Part shown: positions 21,905 through 31,943 of the stretch, one piece after another | Layout: every line of letters begins with the position of its first letter | Position numbering within the stretch: position 1 is the first letter of the stretch | Source: Gonocerus acuteangulatus | Lineage: Eukaryota; Arthropoda; Insecta; Hemiptera; Coreidae | NCBI GenBank assembly: GCA_946811695.1 | Contig: OX328132.1 | Location: 123,151,406-123,215,405, forward strand | DNA length: 64,000 nucleotides | Direction of reading: 5' to 3' | Made by a program: the position numbers and the translations under genes | The notes under the pieces: model-generated | What the model saw: only the letters and a program-made list of their open reading frames with translations | The model's database searches: none | Told to the model about the DNA's origin: nothing

Positions 21905-22215
21905 CACTAACCAATTTTATTTGCCACGAACGTCCCATCAAACACACAGACAGCAACACCTTCCCGATGGACAAAGTCGTTTTAGGGGTTGGTACTGGAG
22001 ATCTGATTTCACTAGGCATCGTGGTCACACTGTTCAGGCCTACCGCTTCGAGGCTTGTCTGTCAGGCCAAAACCACCCTCGGCAAACCTCCTGTTCCTAC
22101 GTGGGCACGTGTTTACTGTCAACACGTCACCATAAACTTCATTTATTTTTTAAGTCGGAGCTGTCCCGCATGATACTGAAAAAGCATGCAGTTGCAAATA
22201 TGCTCTTCAGAAGAT
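21905..22215 (-). pseudogene. mariner transposase, internally deleted
   Basis: Minus-strand translation gives KINEVYGDVLTVNTC, then GGFGLTDKPRSGRPEQCD, then PVPTPKTTLSIGKVLLSVCL. The first part is the mariner N-terminal helix-turn-helix region. The last part belongs to the catalytic domain, so a large middle segment including most of the DD34D core is gone. The intact protein would cut and paste DNA at TA sites. Terminal repeats were not found. It sits between two related satellite arrays. Confidence 0.8.
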
Positions 22216-22466
22216 AGGACCTCTGCCATACTCTATCAAGGCACTGAGCAATGTAACACTAAATGAAATATTGAGCAAAGAGACTGATCAACTGATAAAT
22301 GTAATGGTATGATTATTTACACCACAAAGATTAGTGTAGTCTTAATATCAAAATACATGATATCAAAATGTTCATTACTTTCGAGTACTGCTATTACATA
22401 CTCCCCAACATTCTCAAACCTAGAATCGATAATGCCCAATCCTCGGAATGATAAAGTGGAAACGGA

Positions 22467-23550
22467 TTCTTGAGGTCAAATCGTTGAAAGATACAAACCT
22501 TCGTTACCGCCTGAGTCTCGACATCGACTAAATACTATCCTGGGAATGAAATAATAAAACTGATTCCTGAGGGCGAACCCTAGATACATGCTCCGTAACA
22601 TCCTGAGGCTCGACATCGACTAAATACTTTCCTGGGAATGAGATAATAGAACTGATTCCTGAGGGCGAACCCTAGATACATGCTCCGTAACGTCCTGAGG
22701 CTCGACATCGACTAAATACTATCCTGGGAATGAAATAATAAAACTGATTCCTGAGGGCGAACCCTAGATACATGCTCCGTAACATCCTGAGGCTCGACAT
22801 CGACTAAATACTTTCCTGGGAATGAGATAATAGAACTGATTCCTGAGGGCGAACCCTAGATACATGCTCCGTAACGTCCTGAGGCTCGACATCGACTAAA
22901 TACTATCCTGGGAATGAAATAATAAAACTGATTCCTGAGGGCGAACCCTAGATACATGCTCCGTAACATCCTGAGGCTCGACATCGACTAAATACTTTCC
23001 TGGGAATGAGATAATAGAACTGATTCCTGAGGGCGAACCCTAGATACATGCTCCGTAACATCCTGAGGCTCGACATCGACTAAATACTTTCCTGGGAATG
23101 AGATAATAGAACTGATTCCTGAGGGCGAACCCTAGATACATGCTCCGTAACATCCTGAGGCTCGACATCGACTAAATACTTTCCTGGGAATGAGATAATA
23201 GAACTGATTCCTGAGGGCAAACCCTAGATACATGCTCCGTAAAATCCTGAGGCTCGACATCGACTAAATACTATCCTGGGAATGAGATAATAGAACTGAT
23301 TCCTGAGGGCGAACCCTAGATACATGCTCCGTAACGTCCTGAGGCTCGACATCGACTAAATACTATCCTGCTAATGAGATAATAGAACTGATTCCTGAGG
23401 GCGAACCCTAGATACATGCTCCGTAACATCCTGAGGCTCGACATCGACTAAATACTTTCCTGGGAATGAGATAATAGAACTGATTCCTGAGGGCGAACCC
23501 TAGATACATGCTCCGTAACATCCTGAGGCTCGGGATCGATAAAGTCAACC
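22467..23550. repeat. Satellite, 92-bp unit, about 11 copies
   Basis: The unit reads actgattcctgagggcgaac, then cctagatacatgctccgtaa and ctcgacatcgactaaatact. Spacing is exactly 92 bp (for example 22559, 22651, 22743). Two unit variants alternate (actatcctgggaatgaaat and actttcctgggaatgagat), giving a 184-bp higher-order period in the first part of the array. Confidence 0.95.
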
Positions 23551-24169
23551 TTCTTAGTGGTGCAAATAGGATAAATCGGTACTCAATTTCCAATTACTGG
23601 GTAAATAAATTGGGGCCTCACCACGGGCGGCTGGTTCCATCTCCTCTCGTTTAATTCTTGCTCGAATCGGGAGCCGTTTTCCTATAATCACTCGGAGTTA
23701 AATTAAAAGTAAACTAAGTTATTACACGCTGGAAGGAGGAGGGGGAGGGGGGAGGGGGTAAGAGACGTTCTTTCGCTCCTGGCCAATCAGTAACCGTCTT
23801 TAATCCTCTCCCAACCATTAACCAGGAGAATTTAAAAGCGTTTAACGACTTCTTTTAACCATAGCAACACTTTCTGTTGCCTTTCAAAGCAATCTTGTTT
23901 TTATTACATTCCGCAAAAATGTGGCCATTGATCGTGAACGAATTTTTTAAACATTTGCATCAATAGATTTGATGAATAATAAAGGAGATTAATTTATTTT
24001 TTATTTGCATGCAACTACTGTAAAGTGTGTTAGCTGTTGCTGCTGTCCAATAGTTATCAGAATACCGTAAAATGGGTACAGTGTGGTGAAATTCGTACAA
24101 ACCTATACTCCTAGGATATTTTCATTTAATTCATACCAAAATAGATAGATAGTTAGATATATTTGTGCC
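23551..24169. other. No gene recognised
   Basis: Non-repetitive sequence with a purine-rich patch (ggaaggaggagggggagggg near 23731). No frame or RNA gene stands out. Confidence 0.35.
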
Positions 24170-24722
24170 TCGGTTGCAATTCTTGTAGGTCCCTGGACCA
24201 TTAAAATCTCAGTCGCAATTAATGTACACTTCTGGAGAATCAACGCATTAGTCGCAATGTATACGAATTCCCGCACCATCAAGGCCTCCGTTGCAATTCT
24301 TGTAGGTCCCCGGACTATTAGAACGTCGGTCGCAATATTGTAGGCTTCTGGAGAATCAACGCATTAGTCGCAATGTATATGAATTCCCGCACCATCAAGG
24401 CCTCCGTTGCAATTCTTGTAGGTCCCCGGACTATTAGAACGTCGGTCGCAATATTGTAGGCTTCTGGAGAATCAACACATTAGTCGTCATTTATTTGAAT
24501 TCCCGCACCATCAAGGCCTCCGTTGCAGTTCTTGTACGCCCCTGGACATTAAAACCTCGGTCGCAATTAAAGTAGGCTTCTGGAGAATCAACGCATTAGT
24601 TGTAATATATTTAGTACCTGCGTCATCAAGGCCTTATTTGCAATTCATGTAAGTTCCTAGACCATCAACGCATTAGTCGCAATTTATTTGAATTCCTGCG
24701 CCATCAAGGCCTCCGTTAAAAT
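24170..24722. repeat. Irregular repeats of 60-120 bp
   Basis: Repeated phrases tcaaggcctccgttgcaatt, tcttgtaggtcccc and cttctggagaatcaacgcat recur in variable order from 24170. The same phrases condense into the 39-bp array that follows, which suggests that array grew from this one. Confidence 0.85.
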
Positions 24723-25043
24723 TCTTGGAGGTTCCTGCGCCATCTAGGCCTCCGTTACAATTCTTGGAGGTTCCAGCGCAATCAAGGCCTCCGTTACAAT
24801 TCTTGGAGGTTTCTGCGCCATCAAGGCCTCCGTTAGAATTCTTGGAGGTTCCTGCGCCATCTAGGCCTCCGTTACAATTCTTGGAGGTTCCTGCGCCATC
24901 TAGGCCTCCGTTACAATTCTTGGAGGTTCCTGCGCCATCAAGGCCTCCGTTACAATTCTTGGAGGTTTCTGCGCCATCAAGGCCTCCGTTACAATTCTTG
25001 GAGGTTCCTGCGCCATCTAGGCCTCGGTTGCAATTCCTGTAGG
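24723..25043. repeat. Minisatellite, 39-bp unit, 8 copies
   Basis: The unit is ggaggttcctgcgccatcaa followed by ggcctccgttacaattctt. Because 39 is a multiple of three it yields an open 105-codon frame with a 13-residue period (PAPSRPPLQFLEV). The frame has no signal, splice or domain support, so I treat it as an artefact. Confidence 0.95.
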
Positions 25044-25700
25044 TTTATGAAGGGTTTCGGGTGGCATTTCAATCGAAACAGTTCAGAAATTCGAAAATAT
25101 GTTCCATAAAACATTCACAGGTTTAAACACACCTACAATCCTTCACTATCTACACTCCTTTCGAGTTTCCTCGAGTGTAAAAAGTGTTTCTTATTAAGTG
25201 TAAAAAATACCAGAAATGATTAATTTGTAGATTGAAAGAGAGTTGGGGTGAAGTTGATCGAGTCGAGCTGTCGGCTTGAAAGCTAAAAGCAGTAAAAGGC
25301 TCCACTCTATACTCCAATAATGGACGTAGTTATAACTTTTAATGGTTCAACCAGTTTATAGTCCATTTCATTGCTCGCTTTTACATCCCTAGTCTCGTGT
25401 CCGATACCTACATACGCTCCCAGTCGGTTTTTATTTCCTCCATACTTCCTTGGCATAGGGTTATAGCTACTTTAGCTCCAGCTAGCCTTCAGTAGCTTCC
25501 GAGCCGTTTTATGTCCACTGCTCTTTGTGCAGCCCAGAAAGGGGGAAAGTTTCAAGCTGCTCAAAACCATTTATGGGAAATAATACAGAAATAAGTTCCA
25601 TTTTGTACTAAAGCTTGTAGAGGCAAGCCCTAGGTGGGGGAGTGAATTAATCGCCTACTTGGTATCGAAGATGAATCTCCTTAACATTTTACTGCATATA

Positions 25701-25703
<3 letters not shown>
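25044..25703. other. No gene recognised
   Basis: About 650 bp of non-tandem sequence without a supported frame, RNA gene or element boundary. Confidence 0.35.
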
Positions 25704-25758
<55 letters not shown>

Positions 25759-25760
25759 GT
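25704..25760. repeat. Microsatellite (TA)n
   Basis: TA run with one G interruption. Confidence 0.96.
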
Positions 25761-25771
25761 TATATATCTTT

Positions 25772-25935
25772 CCCGTAACAAGCCACGAGGGCCCTGAGGG
25801 GCAGATACTATAGAGGTATCTGATTCATAACCATAAGGCACACTAGGAAGATAGTGCGGTTAGTACAAATGTAAATTTATTAAAGCCTGCGTTGGCCTAG
25901 GGATGGTCAGGAAGGCCAAATCCTACCCATGAATG
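25772..25935 (-). mobile_element. SINE family B, 5'-truncated copy
   Basis: In reverse complement it matches the body and tail of the element at 60255-60590: cccgtaacaagccacgaggg, agatactatagaggtatctg and aaccataaggcacactag are the inverse of phrases there. The tRNA-like head is missing. Confidence 0.75.
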
Positions 25936-26024
25936 AAGACACTAGAAGGCAAAATTCTTTAGTGCTTTCCGTTCAGCATATTAGTCCAGTAATCCATCAG
26001 TGAGCTAATCTCGAACCCCACAGG

Positions 26025-26343
26025 CTGAAAAATGGTCCGATTTTAATAATATTTGGTACACAAATCATTCATCTAATTTCATGTCATGTTTGATATCCAG
26101 CAGAATCTGTGAACCGGAACATGTTATTTGGAACGAAATTTACTCGAAAAAAGTCGTAACGCTTACGTTTTCGACTTACGAGTTAATATGCCTGCAGATA
26201 ATCTTTTTATCGACTATCTAACGTAGAGAAACGAATGAAACCATTTTTAACGTGACTTCTGACATTTTCGAGAAAAGTGGATAAAAATAGTTTTTTGGGT
26301 TGGCTGCTTGCATTAGAATCGTTGGCTTCAATTGAAATATTTT
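26025..26343 (-). mobile_element. Family K internal fragment
   Basis: Shares aaaaatggtccgattttaat, cgtaacgcttacgttttcga and aacgaatgaaaccattttta with the copy at 48770-49000. Its right part (ttgaaatattttctacatgc) is the seed of the minisatellite that follows. Confidence 0.7.
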
Positions 26344-26866
26344 CTACATGCTTCAAATTCATGGAAACTAAAATATGTAGTGTTAAGGAAATATTCAAAA
26401 CAAAATATATGTTGTATTTTTAAAGATTTTCTACATGCTTCAAATTCATGGAAACTAAAATATTTAGTGTTAAGGAAATATTCAAAACAAAATATATGTT
26501 GTATTTTTAAAGATTTTCTACATGCTTCAAATTCATGGAAACTAAAATATTTAGCGTTAAGGAAATATTCAAAACAAAATATATGTTGTATTTTTAAAGA
26601 TTTTGTACATGCTTCAAATTCATGGAAACTAAAATATTTAGTGTTAAGGAAATATTCAAAACAAAATATATGTTGTATTTTTAAAGATTTTCTACATGCT
26701 TCAAATTCATGGAAACTAAAATATTTAGTGTTAAGGAAATATTCAAAACAAAATATATGTTGTATTTTTAAAGATTTTCTACATGCTTCAAATTCATGGA
26801 AACTAAAATATATAGTGTTAAGGAAATATTCAAAACAAAATATATGTTGTATTTTTAAAGATTTTC
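26344..26866. repeat. Minisatellite, 87-bp unit, 6 copies, grown from family K
   Basis: Units start ctacatgcttcaaattcatg at 26344, 26431, 26518, 26605, 26692 and 26779. The phrase is part of the interior of K. As 87 is a multiple of three, the plus strand stays open for 186 codons. This is an artefact. Confidence 0.93.
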
Positions 26867-27010
26867 TAAGGAAATATATATTGTATTTTTAAAGATTTTC
26901 TAAGGAAATATATGTTGTATTTTTAAAGATTTTCTAAGGAAATATATGTTGTATTTTTAAAGATTTTCTAAGGAAATATATGTTGTATTTTTAAAGATTT
27001 TCTAAGGAAA
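26867..27010. repeat. Minisatellite, 34-bp unit, 4 copies
   Basis: The unit taaggaaatatatgttgtat followed by ttttaaagattttc is the 87-bp unit after loss of its middle (catgcttcaa to caaaac). So a deleted unit was itself amplified, a second round of tandem growth. Confidence 0.92.
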
Positions 27011-27111
27011 TTTCTGAGGTTTTAATTATTTAACACATTCTTACTTGTATAAAATCTTCACCTCAACCATGTTTATTTATTGTTCATTATTTGTTTATTT
27101 TTTACATTTAT

Positions 27112-27140
27112 TAACGTTTCGGCCTCAGGGCCATCCTCAT
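27112..27140 (-). ncRNA. Hammerhead-ribozyme-like motif 3, degenerate
   Basis: Minus strand: atgagga (27140-27134) in place of ctgagga, one extra T, stem ggcc/ggcc with loop ctga, then gaaacgtt. The first C of the CUGANGA box is replaced, which should abolish activity. The shared layout, including the extra base and the GAAACGT continuation seen in motif 1, supports common origin from a Penelope-like element. Confidence 0.45.
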
Positions 27141-27545
27141 AAAACTAGAAAAAAGAAATTCCAGTATCATAATTTTCAATTAAAATTAAAATTACACCTT
27201 TATTTTTGCTATGTAATTACAATAATAACTTCCCAATTAATTTTCTCAAATTCTAATTTTGTTGCTTCACTAAAGAAATACAGAAGTACAGTGATGGATA
27301 CTTCTCGGAGAAAGGTATCACCCTAAATTTCTTAGGGTCCCCCCCCCTTTCCTCTCAAGATGCCGCATACACTGTTATTTGATTCATTTAGAATGGAATC
27401 ATAAGTAAATTGTGTCTAATAGGAACCAAAACTTTGCGAAATGCGATCAAATGAAAATTTCACTAATTCTCATTTTGGTTCAATAGTGACTTTAATTTAA
27501 TATTGCTCAAATGGCGGTAGGTATGGTATCCCAACCATACCTTGT

Positions 27546-28057
27546 CTTGGCGCTGGGTATCCCAACCAAACCTTGTGTTGGTATCACTGCAACGGCTAAA
27601 TATCTCCATCTCCACTATTCTATTTTTCTTATTGTACATACATATTTTTCTATGCTATTTACATTTATTATATACTAGCTGCATACCCGTGCTTCTTCGC
27701 GGTATAATGTTTCTTGGCGCTGGGTATCCCAACCATACCTTGTCTTGGTATCACTGCAACGGCTAACTATCTCCATCTCCACTATTCTATTTATCTTATT
27801 GTACATACATATTTTTCTATGCTACTTTCATTTATTATATACTAGCTGCATACCCGTGCTTCTTCGCGGTATAATGTTTCTTGGCGCTGGGTATCCCAAC
27901 CATACCTTGTCTTGGTATCACTGCAACGGCTAAATATCTCCATCTCCACTATTCTATTTATCTTATTGTACATACATATTTTTCTATGCTATTTACATTT
28001 ATTATATACTAGCTGCATACCCGTGCTTCTTCGCGGTATAATGTTTCTTGGCGCTGG
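27546..28057 (-). repeat. Three 167-bp tandem units with Helitron-like 3' ends
   Basis: Units start cttggcgctgggtatcccaa at 27546, 27713 and 27880, with the start of a fourth at 28047. Each carries, on the minus strand, a GC-rich imperfect hairpin (ccgcgaagaagcacgg) followed by gtatgcagctagtata, the form of a Helitron 3' end (hairpin then CTAG-T). Tandem reuse of Helitron ends, or a satellite seeded by one, are both possible. Confidence 0.75.
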
Positions 28058-28275
28058 GGCGCACAGTGGAACGAAATGCCGATTTTTTGAACATGGCTTT
28101 CTAAGTGGTTGTACACTAACATACACAGTACGTAAACTTTACTCCATTAAATTTCAAGCCTGGGAATAAGGGAAAAACATTGAATTTTAAAAATAATTTA
28201 TGATATACCTTTTTTTTCTTTTTTTTTTACATAAAAATTTCAACCATCGTTATTTTCGTGATCTATTGGTTCTGA

Positions 28276-28487
28276 AATGATATTTTTGAAATGAAAAGTT
28301 TATTCTTATTCCGGGACACAAGTCCCATAGAAATAATTTTGAAATTACAAAATAATAATGAATTTAATATATAAACTTATTATATAATATATATACTTAG
28401 TATATAATGTACAGCTTCAATATAAACTAGGGATTAGGTAAACTTGGAGGGATAGAAGGTGGTGGAAGAGTGGGGATTTAAAGGTGT
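28276..28487 (-). other. 3' untranslated part of the RT-bearing LINE
   Basis: AT-rich sequence between the RT stop and the K sequence, with imperfect repeats of tatataaactta and tatataatatatac. No poly(A) tail is seen, so the 3' end may be of the short-repeat type. Confidence 0.4.
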
Positions 28488-29358
28488 CTAGGTTGGTAGA
28501 ATGGCGGACAAACAGAGGCAGGAATTCCATAGCGAGGTGGCACGGGTGACGAATGATTTTTCGAATATTGCTGTTCGGTGGGAAGGAATATAAAGATCGG
28601 AAGGACGAGATCGGGTGTTACGGGTGTGAACAGAGGATTTAAATTTAAGGAGTTGGAAAATATAAGAAGGTCTACGGGATTGAATTACTTGGTAAAGGAC
28701 TGAGCCGAGGAAGTTTCTGTCGGCGATAAAGAGGGAATAGCCAGTTTAGCTCCTGGTAGAAACGTGATACGTGGGAGTCTCTGGGGATCCCTAGGATAAA
28801 ACGAATGAAACAGTTCATGAGGCGTTTGAGTTTTGCCTCGAGATCGCCAGAAAGTCCACCGTACACCAAACAACCATAGTCAAACTGGGGGAATAATAGG
28901 GAGGTTACGAGGAGTTGACGGGTCTTTGTTGGCAGGAGATGGCGGGAGAGGTTTAGCTGTCTCAGGATAAATATGGATCGACGGGAAATTTGGGAAATAT
29001 GATTTTTCCAGGAAAGGTTCTTATCAAATATGATCCCAAGATTTTTAACTAATTTACAATATTTTAGAGGGGTGCTGTTAAGGTAAAGGGCTGGAAAAGG
29101 GGAAGTGGAACTTATAAGGGATTGGGAGCATATAATAATGGCTTTGGAATTGTCTGGATTCAGGGAAAGCTTATTAGCTGCGGCCCAAGCATTGATGTTA
29201 TTAAGATCTACTTGCAGCTTGTCTACAGCATCTCGTAGCAAAGAGGGCTTTAAGGATAGGTAGATTTGGGTATCGTCAGCGTAAAGATGGAACTTAAAAT
29301 GAACTATGGAAAGAGGAAGATCATTGAAGTAAACTGAAAATAGAGTTGGGGATAACAT
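28488..29358 (-). pseudogene. LINE reverse transcriptase, 5'-truncated, one frameshift
   Basis: The frame starts inside the RT finger-palm region with LSPTLFSVYFNDLP, then FHLYADDTQIYLSL (the catalytic YADD box), KLSLNPDNSKAIIIC and LVKNLGIIFDKNLSWKNHI (thumb). After a frameshift near 28675 it goes on as SVHTRNTRSRPSDLYIP and SHRTAIFEKSFV, ending ATSLWNSCLCLSAILPT at a stop at 28488. The LWNSLP-like end fits CR1/L2/Jockey-type LINEs without RNase H. Endonuclease and RT N-terminus are missing. The truncation is typical of aborted target-primed reverse transcription. Confidence 0.85.
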
Positions 29359-29590
29359 TCTGAAACGTGAAATGTTTTAGTCGGCACTTCCGAAATGCAT
29401 CATGAGGTCAACCTCATAAGCGGGGTTCCTACCTATGGACGGAGGGAGGAACCGCGCTAAAATAGAATATTTAGTCATTCCCTACAACAGAGAGATAAAT
29501 ACGTTTTATTTTGAACAAATATACAATACTATACAATGCTATACTCGTACATTTTTTTCCTAATATTCTTACATTCGTTGTCCATAATAA

Positions 29591-29702
29591 ATGTACGTTA
29601 AACAATTTAAATTAATAATGTTATTACTCTACGGCCATCGACGATGGTCTTTTTTTTTTATTTAAATAATTAATTTATTAAAATTGGATGAAGAAATAGG
29701 TT

Positions 29703-29749
<47 letters not shown>

Positions 29750-29930
29750 TATATAGGTAGATACAAATATAACATACACGCCCATAACTACTTATATATA
29801 TTTATGTATATATCCAACCTATTTCTTCATCCAATTTTAATAAATTAATTATTTAAATAAAAAAAAGACGATCGTCGATGGCCGTAGAGTAATAACATTA
29901 TTTATTTAAATTGTCTAACGTAATATATAT
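29591..29930. repeat. Palindrome with about 120-bp arms and a (TA)n hinge
   Basis: Left arm aataatgttattactctacg, gccatcgacgatgg and aaattggatgaagaaatagg recurs inverted at 29808-29925. The hinge includes a TA run (29706-29755). It directly abuts a Helitron-like element starting at 29936. Confidence 0.9.
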
Positions 29931-29935
29931 AAAAA

Positions 29936-30516
29936 TCACGTATCTGTCTGTTTGTGCGTATGTCTGTTTGCTCCTTACACAAATCTACATCGTTTGACCG
30001 ATTTTGACCAAACTTGGCACACGGGTAGGTCTTGATACGGGAAATCTCATAGGCTAGGTCAAAATATCTAATTTCAAAATTTGGTCAAAAGGTCAAAAGT
30101 TTTGTTCAAGAAAAATTGGCTACACTGAACCATTCAGATTCTGACGGCCATTTTGAATAATGCCCCATAATTATTTGTTGATGTTCTTGATAATTAGAAT
30201 AACTCGAACTCATTGATGACTTTACATCATTATATAATCATGTAATGCAGTTTATTTTTATTTTATATCAACTGTCACTGTCTAACTAAGGAGTGCTGTG
30301 TCTAATTGCAGGCTGTGTTGCTGGCCTCTGTCGGCTGTTTTATGAATTGCTGTGGTGCTGGCCTTTGTTGGATCTTTCACGAATTACATGACAGATATAA
30401 ACAAATTCACACCGTTTGACCGATTTTGACGTAACTGGGTATACAGGTAGATCTTGATACGAGGAGAGTCATAGGCAGAAAGTAGGTGTAGCATGGCACA
30501 CTGGGTAACAGCTAGT
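29936..30516 (+). mobile_element. Nonautonomous Helitron-like element H2, copy 1
   Basis: Starts tcacgtatctgtctgtttg and contains gtttgaccgattttgacc, aacttggcacac and attttgttcaagaaaaattgg-like text (the last with small variants). It ends actgggtaacagctag followed by T. The CTAG-T end and TC start fit a Helitron. Copies with the same order lie at 52939-53822 and 63439-63850. Noncoding. Confidence 0.7.
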
Positions 30517-30539
30517 ACATAATAAGTGTAAACAGCATC

Positions 30540-30540
<1 letters not shown>

Positions 30541-30602
<62 letters not shown>

Positions 30603-30740
30603 CACACAAATTCCTTATTTTCGTGATCTATGGAGTATGAAGCGAAACATATTCTAAGCAGCACTTGCGTTCTGAGACCAATCTCATAAGCGGCTCCCGC
30701 TAATTACAAAATAAGGATGTTACGAAAACACGCTAAGACT
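30541..30740 (+). mobile_element. (TA)n plus family K end
   Basis: A TA run to 30601 is followed by attttcgtgatctatgg, gaagcgaaacat, agcagcacttgcg, ctcataagcgg and cacgctaagactacgtgagt. K end in the usual order, diverged. Confidence 0.7.
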
Positions 30741-31265
30741 ACGTGAGTCCGATTTGCTTATAGCGACATCTTGGTAGAATTATAAAAATGTTTATAAAAA
30801 CACTACTAGAACTGAAGATATAGAACGTCATTTGTTACGTCTAAAGTTTTCCCAATATCTGACGGAAGAGGTGAGGCGTCAAAAACTTAGTGATGACACC
30901 AGCTGATTTTCCATGATTTCCAATTGGTCCTCAGTCGGAAAATCGGCTATGCTATCAGCCTTTTATGGAGCGAAACCGCTTTTGTAGTTGTCAAAGAGAG
31001 CCCGGAGCTTTTAATAAAGCCTATAGGAGTAGAGGGTGACGAGAAGGACCTCAGCAGGACTATTGTAGTCAGGGACTTCCTTCACACAAAGGATTCCCTC
31101 AGCAGTTTCCTTTTCCTTTATCCTTTACGCTCATTCACTCAAAGGACCTTCCTAAATAAGTCATATTTTAACGACCGTTTCCTACAATTCTACTTGCTGG
31201 ATGTCTTGTAAATGTTGTGCGCAGTTCGTGCTGACTTTGATCCTTAGGAGTGCATTATAGACTAT
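30741..31265. other. No gene recognised
   Basis: Includes a 95-codon plus-strand frame (30924-31211) of non-repetitive, fairly balanced composition. No family or domain is recognised and no splice sites stand out, so it is not called a gene. Confidence 0.35.
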
Positions 31266-31266
31266 A

Positions 31267-31318
<52 letters not shown>
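31267..31318. repeat. Microsatellite (TA)n
   Basis: Pure TA run. Confidence 0.97.
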
Positions 31319-31319
<1 letters not shown>

Positions 31320-31373
31320 TTAGTGTGTTTCCTCCCTACCTCCATAGAAAGAAAAAACCGCTTATCACTTATA

Positions 31374-31829
31374 CAGGGCGTCCCTAAAATAAACGGCAAA
31401 TCTTCGGGAATCGACGCAGGATGAAAAAAGAAAGAAAAAATGTCCTATGGAATTTTTCTCCTTTTTAATACTTTTTCGAGAAAAGCGCAAAAAACTAAAA
31501 CACAATTGAGAATACGCATTCTTTCGTAATGCCTATATAAAAATTATATGTTTTATCTTCTACCCCCTCCACTCACCCTCCCAGCCCCACCCCTACCTCC
31601 CTTAATCCCCCTTTATGGGGGGGGGAGGTGGGAGGGTAGAGGGGTTGGAAGATAAAACATATACTTTTAATGATTTTTATATTGACATTGTGCAAGAATG
31701 CCTTTTCTCAATTGTGTTGTCGTTTTGTGCGTTTTTCCAAAAAACGAGAAAATTCCAAAGGACTTTTTCTTTCTTTTTTCATCCTGCATCGATTCCCAAA
31801 GTTGTGCTGTTTATTTTGGGGACACCCTG
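31374..31829. mobile_element. Foldback/MITE with CAGGGTGTCC ends and TA duplication
   Basis: Ends are cagggcgtccctaaaat and tttggggacaccctg, flanked by TA on both sides. Arms of about 200 bp are inverse complements (aaaacacaattgaga against tctcaattgtgtt, and the c-rich and g-rich hinge near 31560-31640). Same terminal family as 926-1600. A 127-codon frame in it is chance. Confidence 0.85.
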
Positions 31830-31943
31830 TATAATCCGATCTGAGATTGAGATTGTGAGCTCTGAATCCTCCAAAAATCTATTTCTTGAAGATAGTCTAA
31901 GCCTTGACTCACTTGTAATTTTAATCGTATTCTCATTTATATA

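Larger units (their letters stand above)
28238..29465 (+). mobile_element. Family K end split by a LINE insertion
   Basis: The left part 28238-28275 (cgttattttcgtgatctatt, then ggttctgaaat) and the right part 29358-29465 (ttctgaaacgtgaaatg, tagtcggcacttccg, gaaccgcgctaaaat) make up one K end. The break falls at ttctgaaa, repeated on both sides and compatible with a short target duplication. The inserted LINE lies on the minus strand. Confidence 0.65.

Noticed and set aside
24725..25042. Proline-rich 13-residue repeat protein
   Set aside because: 39-bp minisatellite in phase; the degenerate array just upstream carries the same phrases without an open frame.
26332..26892. 186-codon repeat frame
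   Set aside because: 87-bp minisatellite made of family K interior.
30924..31211. 95-codon plus-strand frame
   Set aside because: No recognisable domain, no splice or promoter support; length is compatible with chance.
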